Under the pieces are notes generated by a model. The model was not told where the DNA came from, searched no databases, and saw only the letters and a program-made list of their open reading frames with translations. A stretch of DNA of 19,084 bases, from assembly GCA_050485785.1 (NCBI GenBank), contig JBJHCA010000066.1:1-19084 (forward strand), given 5' to 3'. The position numbers and the translations under genes are program-made. The DNA comes from JBJHCA01 sp050485785 (lineage in GTDB: Bacteria > Bacteroidota > Bacteroidia > Chitinophagales > Saprospiraceae). Positions 1 through 7,338 of the stretch are shown one piece after another. The number at the start of each line of letters is the position of its first letter. The first letter of the stretch is position 1.

Positions 1-543
1 GGCCATTATTTTAATTATGCCGGCGGTGATACTAATATTTTACAGCGCCTGTTAAAAAACAAGCTTGAAAGTGATGCCGGATATCTTCATTTTCCACACG
101 AGTATCTGTTCCGGCCTTTGCTCATTCAGGGGGCAGTGATGGAAACAGATGTGAAGGGAACTTATGTGGGATCAAGCTATATGTTTGCCAGGCCGGTTGA
201 CTGGGCAAAACTGGGGCAGTTACTGCTTGATCAGGGGCAGTGGAACGGAAGGCAGATCATTTTTCCGGAGTGGGCAGCTCTGATCACTTCGCCGTCCATA
301 GCATCAGCCGGAAAATATGGCGGTGGAGTCTGGATGCAGGAAGGCAATGATGAATCGGATGGCCCTCTGCCTCCAGGAACCTTTTGGATGGGTGGTTTTC
401 AGGGGCAGGCAGTAATTGTAATACCCGATAAGCAACTGGTATTGGTGAGAATGGGTTATACCCCCGGGGATGATTTTGACCGCGGCAGTTTTATCCGTCG
501 CTTTGCTGATGCCTTTCACGGGCCGGATAAGAAAGCTTTGTAG
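1..543 (+). CDS. Serine hydrolase, class C beta-lactamase / NylB-like family (5' partial)
   Basis: The reading frame is open from base 1 to the TAG at 541-543, giving 180 codons of the C-terminal part; the true start lies left of the window. Seen: near the left edge FNYAGGDTN (fragment residues 4-12), which matches the catalytic tyrosine motif of class C beta-lactamase-like hydrolases of the 6-aminohexanoate-dimer hydrolase type (usually Y-x-S/G-G-D-T). At residues 131-136 GGFQGQ followed by a hydrophobic strand matches the motif that replaces K-T-G in this family. RPVDWAKLGQLLLDQGQWNG and the 'FPEW' segment are also typical. The S-x-x-K nucleophile motif would be upstream and cannot be checked. 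Members are usually exported esterases, amidases or peptidases; the substrate cannot be told. The next gene starts 32 nt downstream on the same strand, so co-transcription is likely. Confidence 0.88.
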   Translation, partial: GHYFNYAGGDTNILQRLLKNKLESDAGYLHFPHEYLFRPLLIQGAVMETDVKGTYVGSSYMFARPVDWAKLGQLLLDQGQWNGRQIIFPEWAALITSPSIASAGKYGGGVWMQEGNDESDGPLPPGTFWMGGFQGQAVIVIPDKQLVLVRMGYTPGDDFDRGSFIRRFADAFHGPDKKAL

Positions 544-575
544 AGAATCGTTGTATTGTGTTTTGGAACCGACGC

Positions 576-1517
576 ATGAAGAAACTCCGGATACTTTGTT
601 TTTCCATTGCGCTGTTAATTCAGATGCCAACTGCTATAACAGCTTTTGCTGATTGTGCCACATCCTGCAACCGTTTTAATCCCAATGATTTGAACAGGGC
701 AGAGGCAAACCAACAAAAAGCTATGTATCATACCGATGGACCTCAGTCCAATAATTTTTCCTTCGTCAATGCAGCAAACAGAGTTCAACAACCCGACCCG
801 CCAAGCATTGAAGTGCATTATCCGCCCGTAGCAGGATATGTGACATCTGACCGTCAACTTGAGCTGATATGCATAGTTAAAGACGGAGCCAGGCAGCATA
901 TTCAGCTTTTTCACAATGGCCGTGAAACCGGATTCAGATTTCGTTCAGCTAATGGCCGGTTGACTCGGACACTGAGGCTTTCTCCTGGACTTAATGTGAT
1001 TGAACTTTATGTGGTATCGCGCACCGGAAGTGATATGCAGCGGTGGGAAGTTATGTATCTGCCCAATGAGCTGATTGCTGAGGATGCCAGGGAGGTGCTG
1101 AAAGAAGAACTGGTAGTGGAAATGGCTCCCGGCAGCAGCCTGAAGTTCGACATTGTTCAAACTGCGCTGGAGTATCAGGGCAAGCCCTACCGAATGGGTG
1201 GTACTACACCTCGTGGTTTTGACTGCAGCGGATTTGTGTGTTATGTTATGGACAAGCATCAAGTAAGTATGGAGCGCACAGCTGCCGAACAAGCGAGGCA
1301 GGGAAAAAGAATTCCGTTGAATAAGGTTGAAACCGGAGATCTGCTTTTTTTCAGCAACCGGCGAAGAATTGATCATGTGGCCATTGTGGTTTCCCATGAA
1401 CCGGGAATGCTAATGATAGTCCACAGTACCTCAAGCCGGGGGATATATTTTGAGAATTACTACAATAGCGATTACTGGCAAAGCCGTTTCAGGTTTGCCC
1501 GCCGGGTGATAGAATGA
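576..1517 (+). CDS. Exported NlpC/P60 cysteine peptidase with N-terminal beta-sandwich domain
   Basis: A predicted 313-residue exported cell-wall peptidase that would cut peptide stems of peptidoglycan. I choose ATG at 576 over the in-frame GTG at 558 because MKKLRILCFSIALLIQ begins a normal signal peptide (probable cleavage near AFA-D, residues 24-26). Residues about 75-165 look like an Ig-like beta-sandwich (NGRETGF, then LSPGLNVIELYV). Residues about 190-313 are the NlpC/P60 domain: FDCSGF with nucleophile C217, DHVAIV with H267, and the third polar residue H283 in VHSTSS. GDLLFF before H267 is also family-typical. All three catalytic positions are intact, so activity is expected. It lies 32 nt after the serine hydrolase and about 98 nt before pssA. 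Confidence 0.92.
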   Translation: MKKLRILCFSIALLIQMPTAITAFADCATSCNRFNPNDLNRAEANQQKAMYHTDGPQSNNFSFVNAANRVQQPDPPSIEVHYPPVAGYVTSDRQLELICIVKDGARQHIQLFHNGRETGFRFRSANGRLTRTLRLSPGLNVIELYVVSRTGSDMQRWEVMYLPNELIAEDAREVLKEELVVEMAPGSSLKFDIVQTALEYQGKPYRMGGTTPRGFDCSGFVCYVMDKHQVSMERTAAEQARQGKRIPLNKVETGDLLFFSNRRRIDHVAIVVSHEPGMLMIVHSTSSRGIYFENYYNSDYWQSRFRFARRVIE

Positions 1518-1615
1518 TGCAATAAGTAAGGCATCACCACAATCCCGTAATTTTTTTAGCGAGAGGATATTGAGTGTTTGCAGTATATTTCCACGCTTCA
1601 AAATCCATATTTTTT

Positions 1616-2332
1616 ATGAAACTGAACAAAGCCATATATCCCAACAGCCTGACGATGCTCAATGGCCTCATGGGCATTGTTGCCATCATCATGTTGGTTG
1701 AGGAGCGCTATGGAACCATGCTGGCAGCCATTTTCATTGCACTTCTGGCCGATCTGCTGGATGGATTGGTGGCAAGGCGGCTAAAGGTCAGCTCGCCCAT
1801 GGGCAAAGACCTGGATTCACTTTCAGATGCAATATCTTTTGGTGCGTTTCCTGCAGTACTGGCATTTAAGATGCTTCAGTTTTCATCGGGATACGGCGAT
1901 GAAGTGATATACGGACTCCCCGGCTTGTGTCTGGGTGCTGCTTCAATTTATCGTCTTGCCCGGTTTAATCATGGCGATGAGGGAACCGGCCCGTTCCGGG
2001 GATTGGCTACGCCTGCCATGGCAATGGGTGTGTTGGGGCTTTTTTATGTAGTAGTGCACGAGCAGACATTTCTGAGCACTGTGCTGAGCAATTATTTTGT
2101 GGTTCTGGCATTTATTGGGCTCACAGGTTTGCTTACTGTGTCGTCCATGCCTATGATCAGCAATAAACTGACCCGGGGCCACTGGAAAAATCAATGGCCT
2201 TTAGGTCTTATAGCTTTGTGTATACTGATACCCATACTGATTTGGGGCATTGCCGGCCTGGTATGGTTCATACCGCTCTATACCCTCATTTCATGGATAT
2301 ATTTCCGGTGGTGGCATCCGATGCGGGAATAG
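1616..2332 (+). CDS. pssA: CDP-diacylglycerol-serine O-phosphatidyltransferase
   Basis: Integral membrane enzyme of the CDP-alcohol phosphatidyltransferase family, transferring the phosphatidyl group from CDP-diacylglycerol to L-serine as the first committed step to phosphatidylserine and phosphatidylethanolamine. The full signature D-x2-D-G-x2-A-R-x8-G-x3-D-x3-D is present: D46, D49, G50, A53, R54, G63, D67, D71. Hydrophobic segments flank it, as expected for six or more membrane helices. I start at ATG 1616 (238 residues, MKLNKAIYPNSLTMLNGLMG), which matches the usual N-terminus; an in-frame GTG at 1574 would add 14 unlikely residues. The specific serine assignment rests on length and the N-terminal PNSLTMLNG pattern common in bacterial PssA; another CDP-alcohol acceptor is possible but less likely. 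Convergent with the peptidase gene, 37 nt apart. Confidence 0.9.
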   Translation: MKLNKAIYPNSLTMLNGLMGIVAIIMLVEERYGTMLAAIFIALLADLLDGLVARRLKVSSPMGKDLDSLSDAISFGAFPAVLAFKMLQFSSGYGDEVIYGLPGLCLGAASIYRLARFNHGDEGTGPFRGLATPAMAMGVLGLFYVVVHEQTFLSTVLSNYFVVLAFIGLTGLLTVSSMPMISNKLTRGHWKNQWPLGLIALCILIPILIWGIAGLVWFIPLYTLISWIYFRWWHPMRE

Positions 2333-2369
2333 CGGTGTTTAGCTTTCCGGTATTCCCTCTTCCTTTGCG

Positions 2370-4571
2370 TTATTCTGTGTCCACGGTGGTGTCAATAAAG
2401 CCAGCGATATCGAGTAAAAAAGTGTACTCGTCTGCTAATTCCCGCATAGCCTTGAATCGTCCGCTGGCACCACTGTGTCCTGCTTCCATATTTGTTTTAA
2501 ACAAAATTGGGTTGTTACCTGTGTTTTGGGTTCGCAATTTGGCTACCCATTTGGCGGGTTCCCAATATTGCACCTGGGAATCGTGATAGCCGGTAACTAT
2601 CATCAGAGCCGGATACCTGTGCGGAGCCACATTGTCGTATGGTGAATACGATTTGATATAGTGGTAGTATTCTTCCACATTGGGGTTACCCCACTCGTCA
2701 TACTCACCGGTAGTCAGGGGAATACTTTCGTCAAGCATAGTAGTCACCACATCTACAAACGGAACCGAAGCCACAACGCCCCTGAAAAGCTCGGGTGCTT
2801 TATTGATCACAGCACCCATCAGCAAACCGCCGGCACTGCCACCTGAAGCAAACAAACGGTCAGGATCGGCATAGGCATTGTCAACCAGATACTGCCCGCA
2901 GTCGATGAAATCGTAAAACGTATTCTTCTTATTGAGCAGCTTTCCATCTTCGTACCAATGCCGTCCCATCTCTTCACCACCGCGAATATGGGCAATGGCA
3001 AAAATAAAACCGCGATCCAGCAGACTCAGGCGGGATGAACTGAATGTTGGGTCAAGGCTGTAGCCATAGCTTCCGTAGCCATAGAGGAGCAGCGGGGCCG
3101 TGCCGTCAGTGGGCGTGCCTTTGCGCATAACCATCGATACCGGAACCCTCGTGCCGTCCCGGACGGGAACCAAAATACGGCGCGTCTCATAGTTGCTGAC
3201 GTCAAAATCACCCAGTACTTCCTGTTGTTTTAGCAGCGTGAGCTTACGATCGGCCATGTGGTAATCGTAAACGGTGTTGGGCACGGCCAGCGACATAAAA
3301 CCCAGCCTTAACTGAGAGGCATCCGGTTCAAAATTGTTGGTGGTATAGGTGAGATAAACTTCTTCGTCAAACCGAATGTAGTGATCATCGCTTCCATCCC
3401 AGTTCATAATGCGTATTCTGGTCATGCCGTCAACGCGCTCGTTTAGGACCAGATTCCGGTTGAATAGCTCAATCCCTTCAAGTAGTACATCGTCTCTGTG
3501 GGGAATAACTTCTTCCCATTGATCTTTGGCTGTAGACCCTGCTTTGGCACGCATTAACCTGAAATTTCGCGCATCCAGATTGGTGCGGATGTAGAAGTGA
3601 TCGTTGACGTGATTGATGGTGTATTCCAGGTGACGCTCGCGGGGCTGAAAGAGAACTTTTGTCCCTGTCGGGTTGTCAGCATCAATGTAGTGAAACTCGT
3701 TACTGACCGTGGCAAAGCTGCCTATGATGATATATTTTCTGGACTTGCTGATGTAGGCATAGGTATAAAAAGTATCGTCTTTTTCTTCAAACACCATAAC
3801 ATCTCCGGCCGGGTCAGTACCCAGCGTATGGCGCATAATTTTGTGTCCTCTCAGTGTAACGGGGTCTTTCAATCCGTAAAAGATGGTCTTGTTGTCGTTG
3901 GCCCAGATGGCATAACCCATGGTGCCTGGAATGGAAGTTTCAAGTATTTCGCCGGTTTCCAGATTTTTGAAACGCAGCGTGAAAATTCTGCGGCTTACGA
4001 TGTCTTCTGAAAAAACCATCCAGCGGTTGTCGGGGCTTACGCTCAATTGACCTACACTGTAGTATGCATGGGGTTCAGCCATGACGTTCACATCCAGCAG
4101 AATTTCCTCTTCTGCGTCTGTAGAGCCTTTCTTTCTGCAATACACCGGATATTCTTTTCCTTCCTCAAACCGCGTGTAATAGTAATATCCGTTATTCAGA
4201 TAAGGAACCGATTCGTCAGTTTGAAGGATACGGCCTTTCATTTCCTCAAACAGGTTTTCTGCAAAGGGTTTTAGGTCTTGCATCAGTTCATCCGTATAGC
4301 GGTTTTCGGCTTCCAGATAAGCAATCACTTCTTCGTGGTCGCGCCGGTTCATCCAAAAATAGGGATCGATGCGCATATCGCCATGGATCTCCAGGGTTTC
4401 AGGTTCAATTCGGGCAACGGGAGGATGGGCTTCTGTAGCCCTGTTTACGATACTGCTTTCATGCAGTTGGCGGGTATCAGTCATGGGTTGTGATTCTTGT
4501 GAAGGCTCGCAGGAATTGAGCAGAAGACCTGCAAAGGTATAAATGCAGACTAAGGTAATATTAGATTTCAT
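2370..4571 (-). CDS. ptrB: Oligopeptidase B-like S9 peptidase, predicted lipoprotein
   Basis: A 733-residue serine peptidase of the prolyl oligopeptidase family S9A, oligopeptidase B branch, which cleaves short peptides after basic residues. Seen: N-terminal DPYFWMNRRD and YLEAENRYTDELM (OpB hallmark), a beta-propeller region at about 100-450, then an alpha/beta-hydrolase domain with nucleophile S579 in GGSAGG, D664 in TGYHDSQV and H699 in EAGHSGASGR, so the triad is complete. The N-terminus MKSNITLVCIYTFAGLLLNSC is a lipoprotein-type signal with the lipid-carrying Cys at residue 21 (LNSC; Asn at -2 is a little unusual). Starting at the in-frame M30 would remove it and give a cytoplasmic protein of the usual length. 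A weak -7-like box lies about 20 nt upstream. Stands alone between a convergent pssA and an upstream terminator. Confidence 0.93.
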   Translation of the reverse strand: MKSNITLVCIYTFAGLLLNSCEPSQESQPMTDTRQLHESSIVNRATEAHPPVARIEPETLEIHGDMRIDPYFWMNRRDHEEVIAYLEAENRYTDELMQDLKPFAENLFEEMKGRILQTDESVPYLNNGYYYYTRFEEGKEYPVYCRKKGSTDAEEEILLDVNVMAEPHAYYSVGQLSVSPDNRWMVFSEDIVSRRIFTLRFKNLETGEILETSIPGTMGYAIWANDNKTIFYGLKDPVTLRGHKIMRHTLGTDPAGDVMVFEEKDDTFYTYAYISKSRKYIIIGSFATVSNEFHYIDADNPTGTKVLFQPRERHLEYTINHVNDHFYIRTNLDARNFRLMRAKAGSTAKDQWEEVIPHRDDVLLEGIELFNRNLVLNERVDGMTRIRIMNWDGSDDHYIRFDEEVYLTYTTNNFEPDASQLRLGFMSLAVPNTVYDYHMADRKLTLLKQQEVLGDFDVSNYETRRILVPVRDGTRVPVSMVMRKGTPTDGTAPLLLYGYGSYGYSLDPTFSSSRLSLLDRGFIFAIAHIRGGEEMGRHWYEDGKLLNKKNTFYDFIDCGQYLVDNAYADPDRLFASGGSAGGLLMGAVINKAPELFRGVVASVPFVDVVTTMLDESIPLTTGEYDEWGNPNVEEYYHYIKSYSPYDNVAPHRYPALMIVTGYHDSQVQYWEPAKWVAKLRTQNTGNNPILFKTNMEAGHSGASGRFKAMRELADEYTFLLDIAGFIDTTVDTE

Positions 4572-4592
4572 TGAATATTTTTTTTGCCGGTG

Positions 4593-4600
4593 CGAAAGTA
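4593..4600 (-). promoter_or_regulatory. Possible Bacteroidota -7 box for the S9 peptidase gene
   Basis: On the minus strand this reads TACTTTCG, one mismatch from the Bacteroidota -7 consensus TAnnTTTG, and lies 21 nt before the ATG at 4571. It is followed by GCACC, very like the metH box context (TACCTTTGCACC). I find no good -33 TTTG at the right spacing, so this is an inference from position and similarity only. Confidence 0.3.
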
Positions 4601-4674
4601 CCCAATAGCAGTACTTTGTCTTCAGAATTAGCTTTACTTTTCGACCAAACCCGATTTAGTTTCTGACGAAATAC

Positions 4675-4701
4675 AAAAATGCTGTGCTCAGCATGAGCAT
4701 T
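4675..4701 (-). terminator. Probable intrinsic terminator of the unknown exported protein gene
   Basis: It begins four nt after the stop codon of the minus-strand gene ending at 4705. The minus strand can form TGCTCA-tgc-TGAGCA (6 bp, 3-nt loop), or the longer-loop alternative AATGCT...AGCATT. The run TTTTT (A-run at 4675-4679 on the given strand) closes the structure. The U-tract directly after the second arm of the alternative stem is what makes a terminator likely. It would isolate the downstream S9 peptidase gene transcriptionally. Confidence 0.5.
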
Positions 4702-4704
4702 ACA

Positions 4705-6078
4705 TTAGAAGAACTGGCTCCGCTTGTAAGCAGGCACATAATCGCTGTACAAATAATGGTAAAGGTTGTAAAGGAGCATAAAGTCCAGGCCGTTCCATTC
4801 CAGCCTTAAACCGTAAGGGTTTCCATCCTTGTGAGTGGGATGTATCCACCGGTGTGCAGACCGCCATCCTTCAGGCGCATTGCAATTAGGAGAACCGTAA
4901 CAAGGCCCTTCAAAGGGTGCTTGCCTTATCATAGATTCAATCATACTGCGATCAATAGACTCAGGCGGTGGTAGATCCTGTAGGGCAGCATAGGCCAGGG
5001 CATACATGATCTGATCACTTTCGGCAGCCCTGCGGGTTATGCGGTCAAGTGTCCAGCCTCCGTATGATGATACCAGTTCGTAAGACATTGCCCGGTTACG
5101 GGCTGCCTGCAAGCCAAACGCCCAGTCAAAACCGCGAAACAGATTACGGCCCACGGTACGCGACAAACGGTTATGGTAATTAGCCATGTAATATCCCTCT
5201 GTGATTCGGTGAGCAGACTCCGCCAGCGGATAGCTGAAAGCCCGTACATCGCCGCCCCAAACATTGGGAATACGCTTACCCTCCGGCCCGGTTATGCGCC
5301 AGTTGCCCCGCCGCAGCATTTGCATGATGCGGTGAGTTTGATCGGCAACTATCTGGCCCACAGTTCTTGATTGTCCGGGATATCGGGCATCGGCGGCAAA
5401 ATGCCGCACAAACCTGAATCCAAAAAACAGACTGATAATCTGATCCTGGCTTACAAAAAAGCCCTTGTCAAAAGTTTTTTCATCGCCACATGCGGCACTG
5501 GACTGTATGCAGTGATAGGCACCGCCTGTAAAATTCAGAAACCGGTAAGTGCCAGTTTCTTCATTCATATAGAAATCACGGTGTACATCATCGCGGATAA
5601 AGAACCCGTCAAGTTGGGGAGCGCGGTTAACATAGGTGTAAGCCACATAATCAAGCCTCTCAATAGCTTTCAGTACATAATACAGTTCTTTTTCCGTGCG
5701 CTCGGTATTATCTCCGGCCATGCGCAGCATGTGATACTCAAGAGCCAGAACGGCCATGTAGTGCCCCATGTGAATGGTAGCGTCAACCCATCGCAATTTG
5801 CCATATCCGGGTCGTGCACCGCACCTTTCACGATTGATCCAGTAATCGGTTTCGCAATTTTGAGCCGGGTTTCGTCCGCTCATGGGTATACTGTGCCCAG
5901 TGCCTTCACCCACAAGTACAAAACCCGGATAGCCCGATTCAGCATCGCCTACAAGCCTTGCCCTGTACCACCAGTACTTATCCAGATCAGTATCGGGATT
6001 AAACTGTGCGTATAACCCGGTGCCTGTAAGTTGTACTGCTGCCAGTATGGCAATGGTGAATATCTTGCTTACACTCAT
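4705..6078 (-). CDS. Exported protein of unknown function, probably mostly helical
   Basis: 457 residues with a clear signal peptide (MSVSKIFTIAILAAVQLTGTG, probable cleavage after YA or YAQ, about residue 24-25) and no C-terminal T9SS sorting domain. I do not recognise a characterised family. Visible in the mature protein: a W/Y-rich start (DKYWWYRARL), a W-x-DATIHMGHYMAVLALEY segment, GFFIRDDVH, FVSQDQIISLFFGFRFV, MSYELVSSYGGW, and several helix-like amphipathic stretches, suggestive of an alpha/alpha-toroid as in some glycan-active enzymes. Six cysteines fall in three close pairs (in NCETDYWINRERC, HCIQSSAAC and PCYGSPNC), consistent with disulfides outside the cytoplasm. Conserved-looking acidic residues (D in WVDAT, DD in IRDDV) could be catalytic, but this is a guess. 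Monocistronic: a terminator follows it, and the divergent fbp operon lies upstream. Confidence 0.8.
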   Translation of the reverse strand: MSVSKIFTIAILAAVQLTGTGLYAQFNPDTDLDKYWWYRARLVGDAESGYPGFVLVGEGTGHSIPMSGRNPAQNCETDYWINRERCGARPGYGKLRWVDATIHMGHYMAVLALEYHMLRMAGDNTERTEKELYYVLKAIERLDYVAYTYVNRAPQLDGFFIRDDVHRDFYMNEETGTYRFLNFTGGAYHCIQSSAACGDEKTFDKGFFVSQDQIISLFFGFRFVRHFAADARYPGQSRTVGQIVADQTHRIMQMLRRGNWRITGPEGKRIPNVWGGDVRAFSYPLAESAHRITEGYYMANYHNRLSRTVGRNLFRGFDWAFGLQAARNRAMSYELVSSYGGWTLDRITRRAAESDQIMYALAYAALQDLPPPESIDRSMIESMIRQAPFEGPCYGSPNCNAPEGWRSAHRWIHPTHKDGNPYGLRLEWNGLDFMLLYNLYHYLYSDYVPAYKRSQFF

Positions 6079-6340
6079 GCCGTGAAGATATAAAATCCTT
6101 CAAAGCTGCCCTTAAAGCGCTATTGTGGCCATGGCCATCAAAACTGCACGGTGAATCGTTTTTACAGGGTAAACGGATAGCACTTCCCGCTGATGGCCCA
6201 CAAAATGATATCCATAAAAATACATGGAAAAAATGAAGACTAAACAAGCGGGCCTCCGGATCAATAAGGGAATCACGAAAACAGTAAAAATCTCCGCTTT
6301 TCTTATTTAGAATTAGTCTTAAAAAACATAACTTTGCTGC
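6079..6340. other. Divergent intergenic region with inverted repeats and the fbp promoter
   Basis: 262 nt without a credible gene. The half next to the minus-strand gene carries a nested inverted repeat: outer arms TTGTG (6123-6127) and CACAA (6199-6203), inner arms GGCCATCA (6133-6140) and TGATGGCC (6191-6198), and an apical hairpin CGTTT[TT]AC / GTAAACG at 6157-6175. The half next to fbpA is A/T rich and holds that operon's promoter. Confidence 0.6.
6306..6336 (+). promoter_or_regulatory. fbpABC promoter, Bacteroidota type, almost leaderless
   Basis: A perfect -7 box TAACTTTG (consensus TAnnTTTG) lies at 6329-6336, preceded at 19-nt spacing by TTTA (6306-6309, consensus TTTG) as the -33 box. 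The ATG of fbpA is at 6341, only 4 nt after the -7 box. The transcript would therefore begin at or within a few bases of the start codon. The spacer carries an imperfect palindrome, TTTAGAATTAGTCTTAAA (6306-6323), which could be an operator. Confidence 0.6.
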
Positions 6341-7330
6341 ATGAGAACCGGAGGATTGATATTACTTTTTACTGTGCTCATGGGCTGGCATTGCAGTGCG
6401 CCATCATCTACGCTCACGGTGTATTCCGGCAGGAGTAAGGCATTGGTAGAGCCGGTGATCAGTATGTTTGAGGAGGAGACTGGCATAGCAGTCAAGGTGC
6501 GGTATGGCGGAACTACTCAGCTTGCCATGGCCATCATGGAGGAGGGCAGGCGATCGCCGGCAGATGTTTTTTGGTCGCAGGATGCCGGTGCACTGGCAGC
6601 ATTGAGTCGCAAGCAGTTGCTGAGTGAGCTGTCCGGTGAAATTCTGGCTATGGCAGAAGGGGATCAGGCAGGCAGAAACAGTGACTGGATTGCCACAAGC
6701 GGAAGGGCAAGAGTGTTGGCCTATCATCAGCAGATTGATCCTTCTGTGCTTCCTGAAAGTATTATGGGACTTCCGGCTGCGGCTGATAGCTTTAAGGTAG
6801 GCTGGGCTCCGTCCAATGCATCTTTTCAATCATTTCTGGCAGCTATGGTTCAGGTATATGGCGAAGAGGAGACCAGAGCCTGGATAAGGGCCATGAAGCA
6901 AGCCGGAGCGGTTGCCTATATTAACAACAATGCATTGATTGAAGCCATTGCTGCCGGAGAGATTCGGCTGGCCATTACGAACCACTATTATCTGGAGCGG
7001 ATAAAAAGCCGGCAGGCCGACTACCCTGTTGAGCAGAAATATTTTGCCCATGGCGATCCGGGAAATTTGCTCAACCTAAGCGGAGTGGCATTGCTCAGAT
7101 CATCAGACCATACAGATACTGCCGAACAGTTTATCCGGTTTTTATTATCGGATCGCGTACAGGCTTATTTTGCCAAGGAGATATTTGAGTTTCCGGTACG
7201 GTCAGTGGCCATTGAGGCGGGGAGTAATCCGGTATTGCAGCACGGGGAATTGTTTCCAAATGTTATGCCTGAATCTTTTGATGAAATCGACGTCATTTTG
7301 GAGATGTTAAGGCAGGAGGGGCTTCTGTAA
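6341..7330 (+). CDS. fbpA: Ferric-iron ABC transporter substrate-binding protein, predicted lipoprotein
   Basis: 329-residue periplasmic binding protein of the FbpA/FutA family that would deliver Fe3+ to the FbpBC transporter. Seen: LTVYSGRSKALVEPVISMFE at the mature N-terminus (family start), YGGTTQLAMAIMEEG, PADVFWSQDAGALAAL, and ITNHYYLERI with the adjacent tyrosines Y216-Y217, the hallmark iron ligands of this family. The N-terminus is short, with Cys18 (GWHC) at a lipoprotein-like position; the -3 to -1 residues are not a canonical lipobox, so lipidation is likely but unproven. Related binding proteins take thiamine or other anions, but the YY pair favours iron. First gene of a three-gene operon; fbpB starts 8 nt later. 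Confidence 0.92.
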   Translation: MRTGGLILLFTVLMGWHCSAPSSTLTVYSGRSKALVEPVISMFEEETGIAVKVRYGGTTQLAMAIMEEGRRSPADVFWSQDAGALAALSRKQLLSELSGEILAMAEGDQAGRNSDWIATSGRARVLAYHQQIDPSVLPESIMGLPAAADSFKVGWAPSNASFQSFLAAMVQVYGEEETRAWIRAMKQAGAVAYINNNALIEAIAAGEIRLAITNHYYLERIKSRQADYPVEQKYFAHGDPGNLLNLSGVALLRSSDHTDTAEQFIRFLLSDRVQAYFAKEIFEFPVRSVAIEAGSNPVLQHGELFPNVMPESFDEIDVILEMLRQEGLL

Positions 7331-7338
7331 ACTGAACT

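Noticed and set aside
945..1397. Minus-strand open frame opposite the NlpC/P60 gene
   Set aside because: The opposite frame carries the complete catalytic triad; this one has no recognisable features.
1515..1557. Inverted repeat TGATGC/GCATCA overlapping the NlpC/P60 stop codon, with a T-run downstream
   Set aside because: The stem is only 6 bp with a 10-nt loop and the T-run begins 14 nt after it, so it does not make an intrinsic terminator.
5371..6015. 214-codon plus-strand open frame opposite the unknown exported protein
   Set aside because: The minus-strand frame has a full signal peptide, a proper start and a terminator, whereas this one is compositionally a shadow with no domain and begins inside the other gene.
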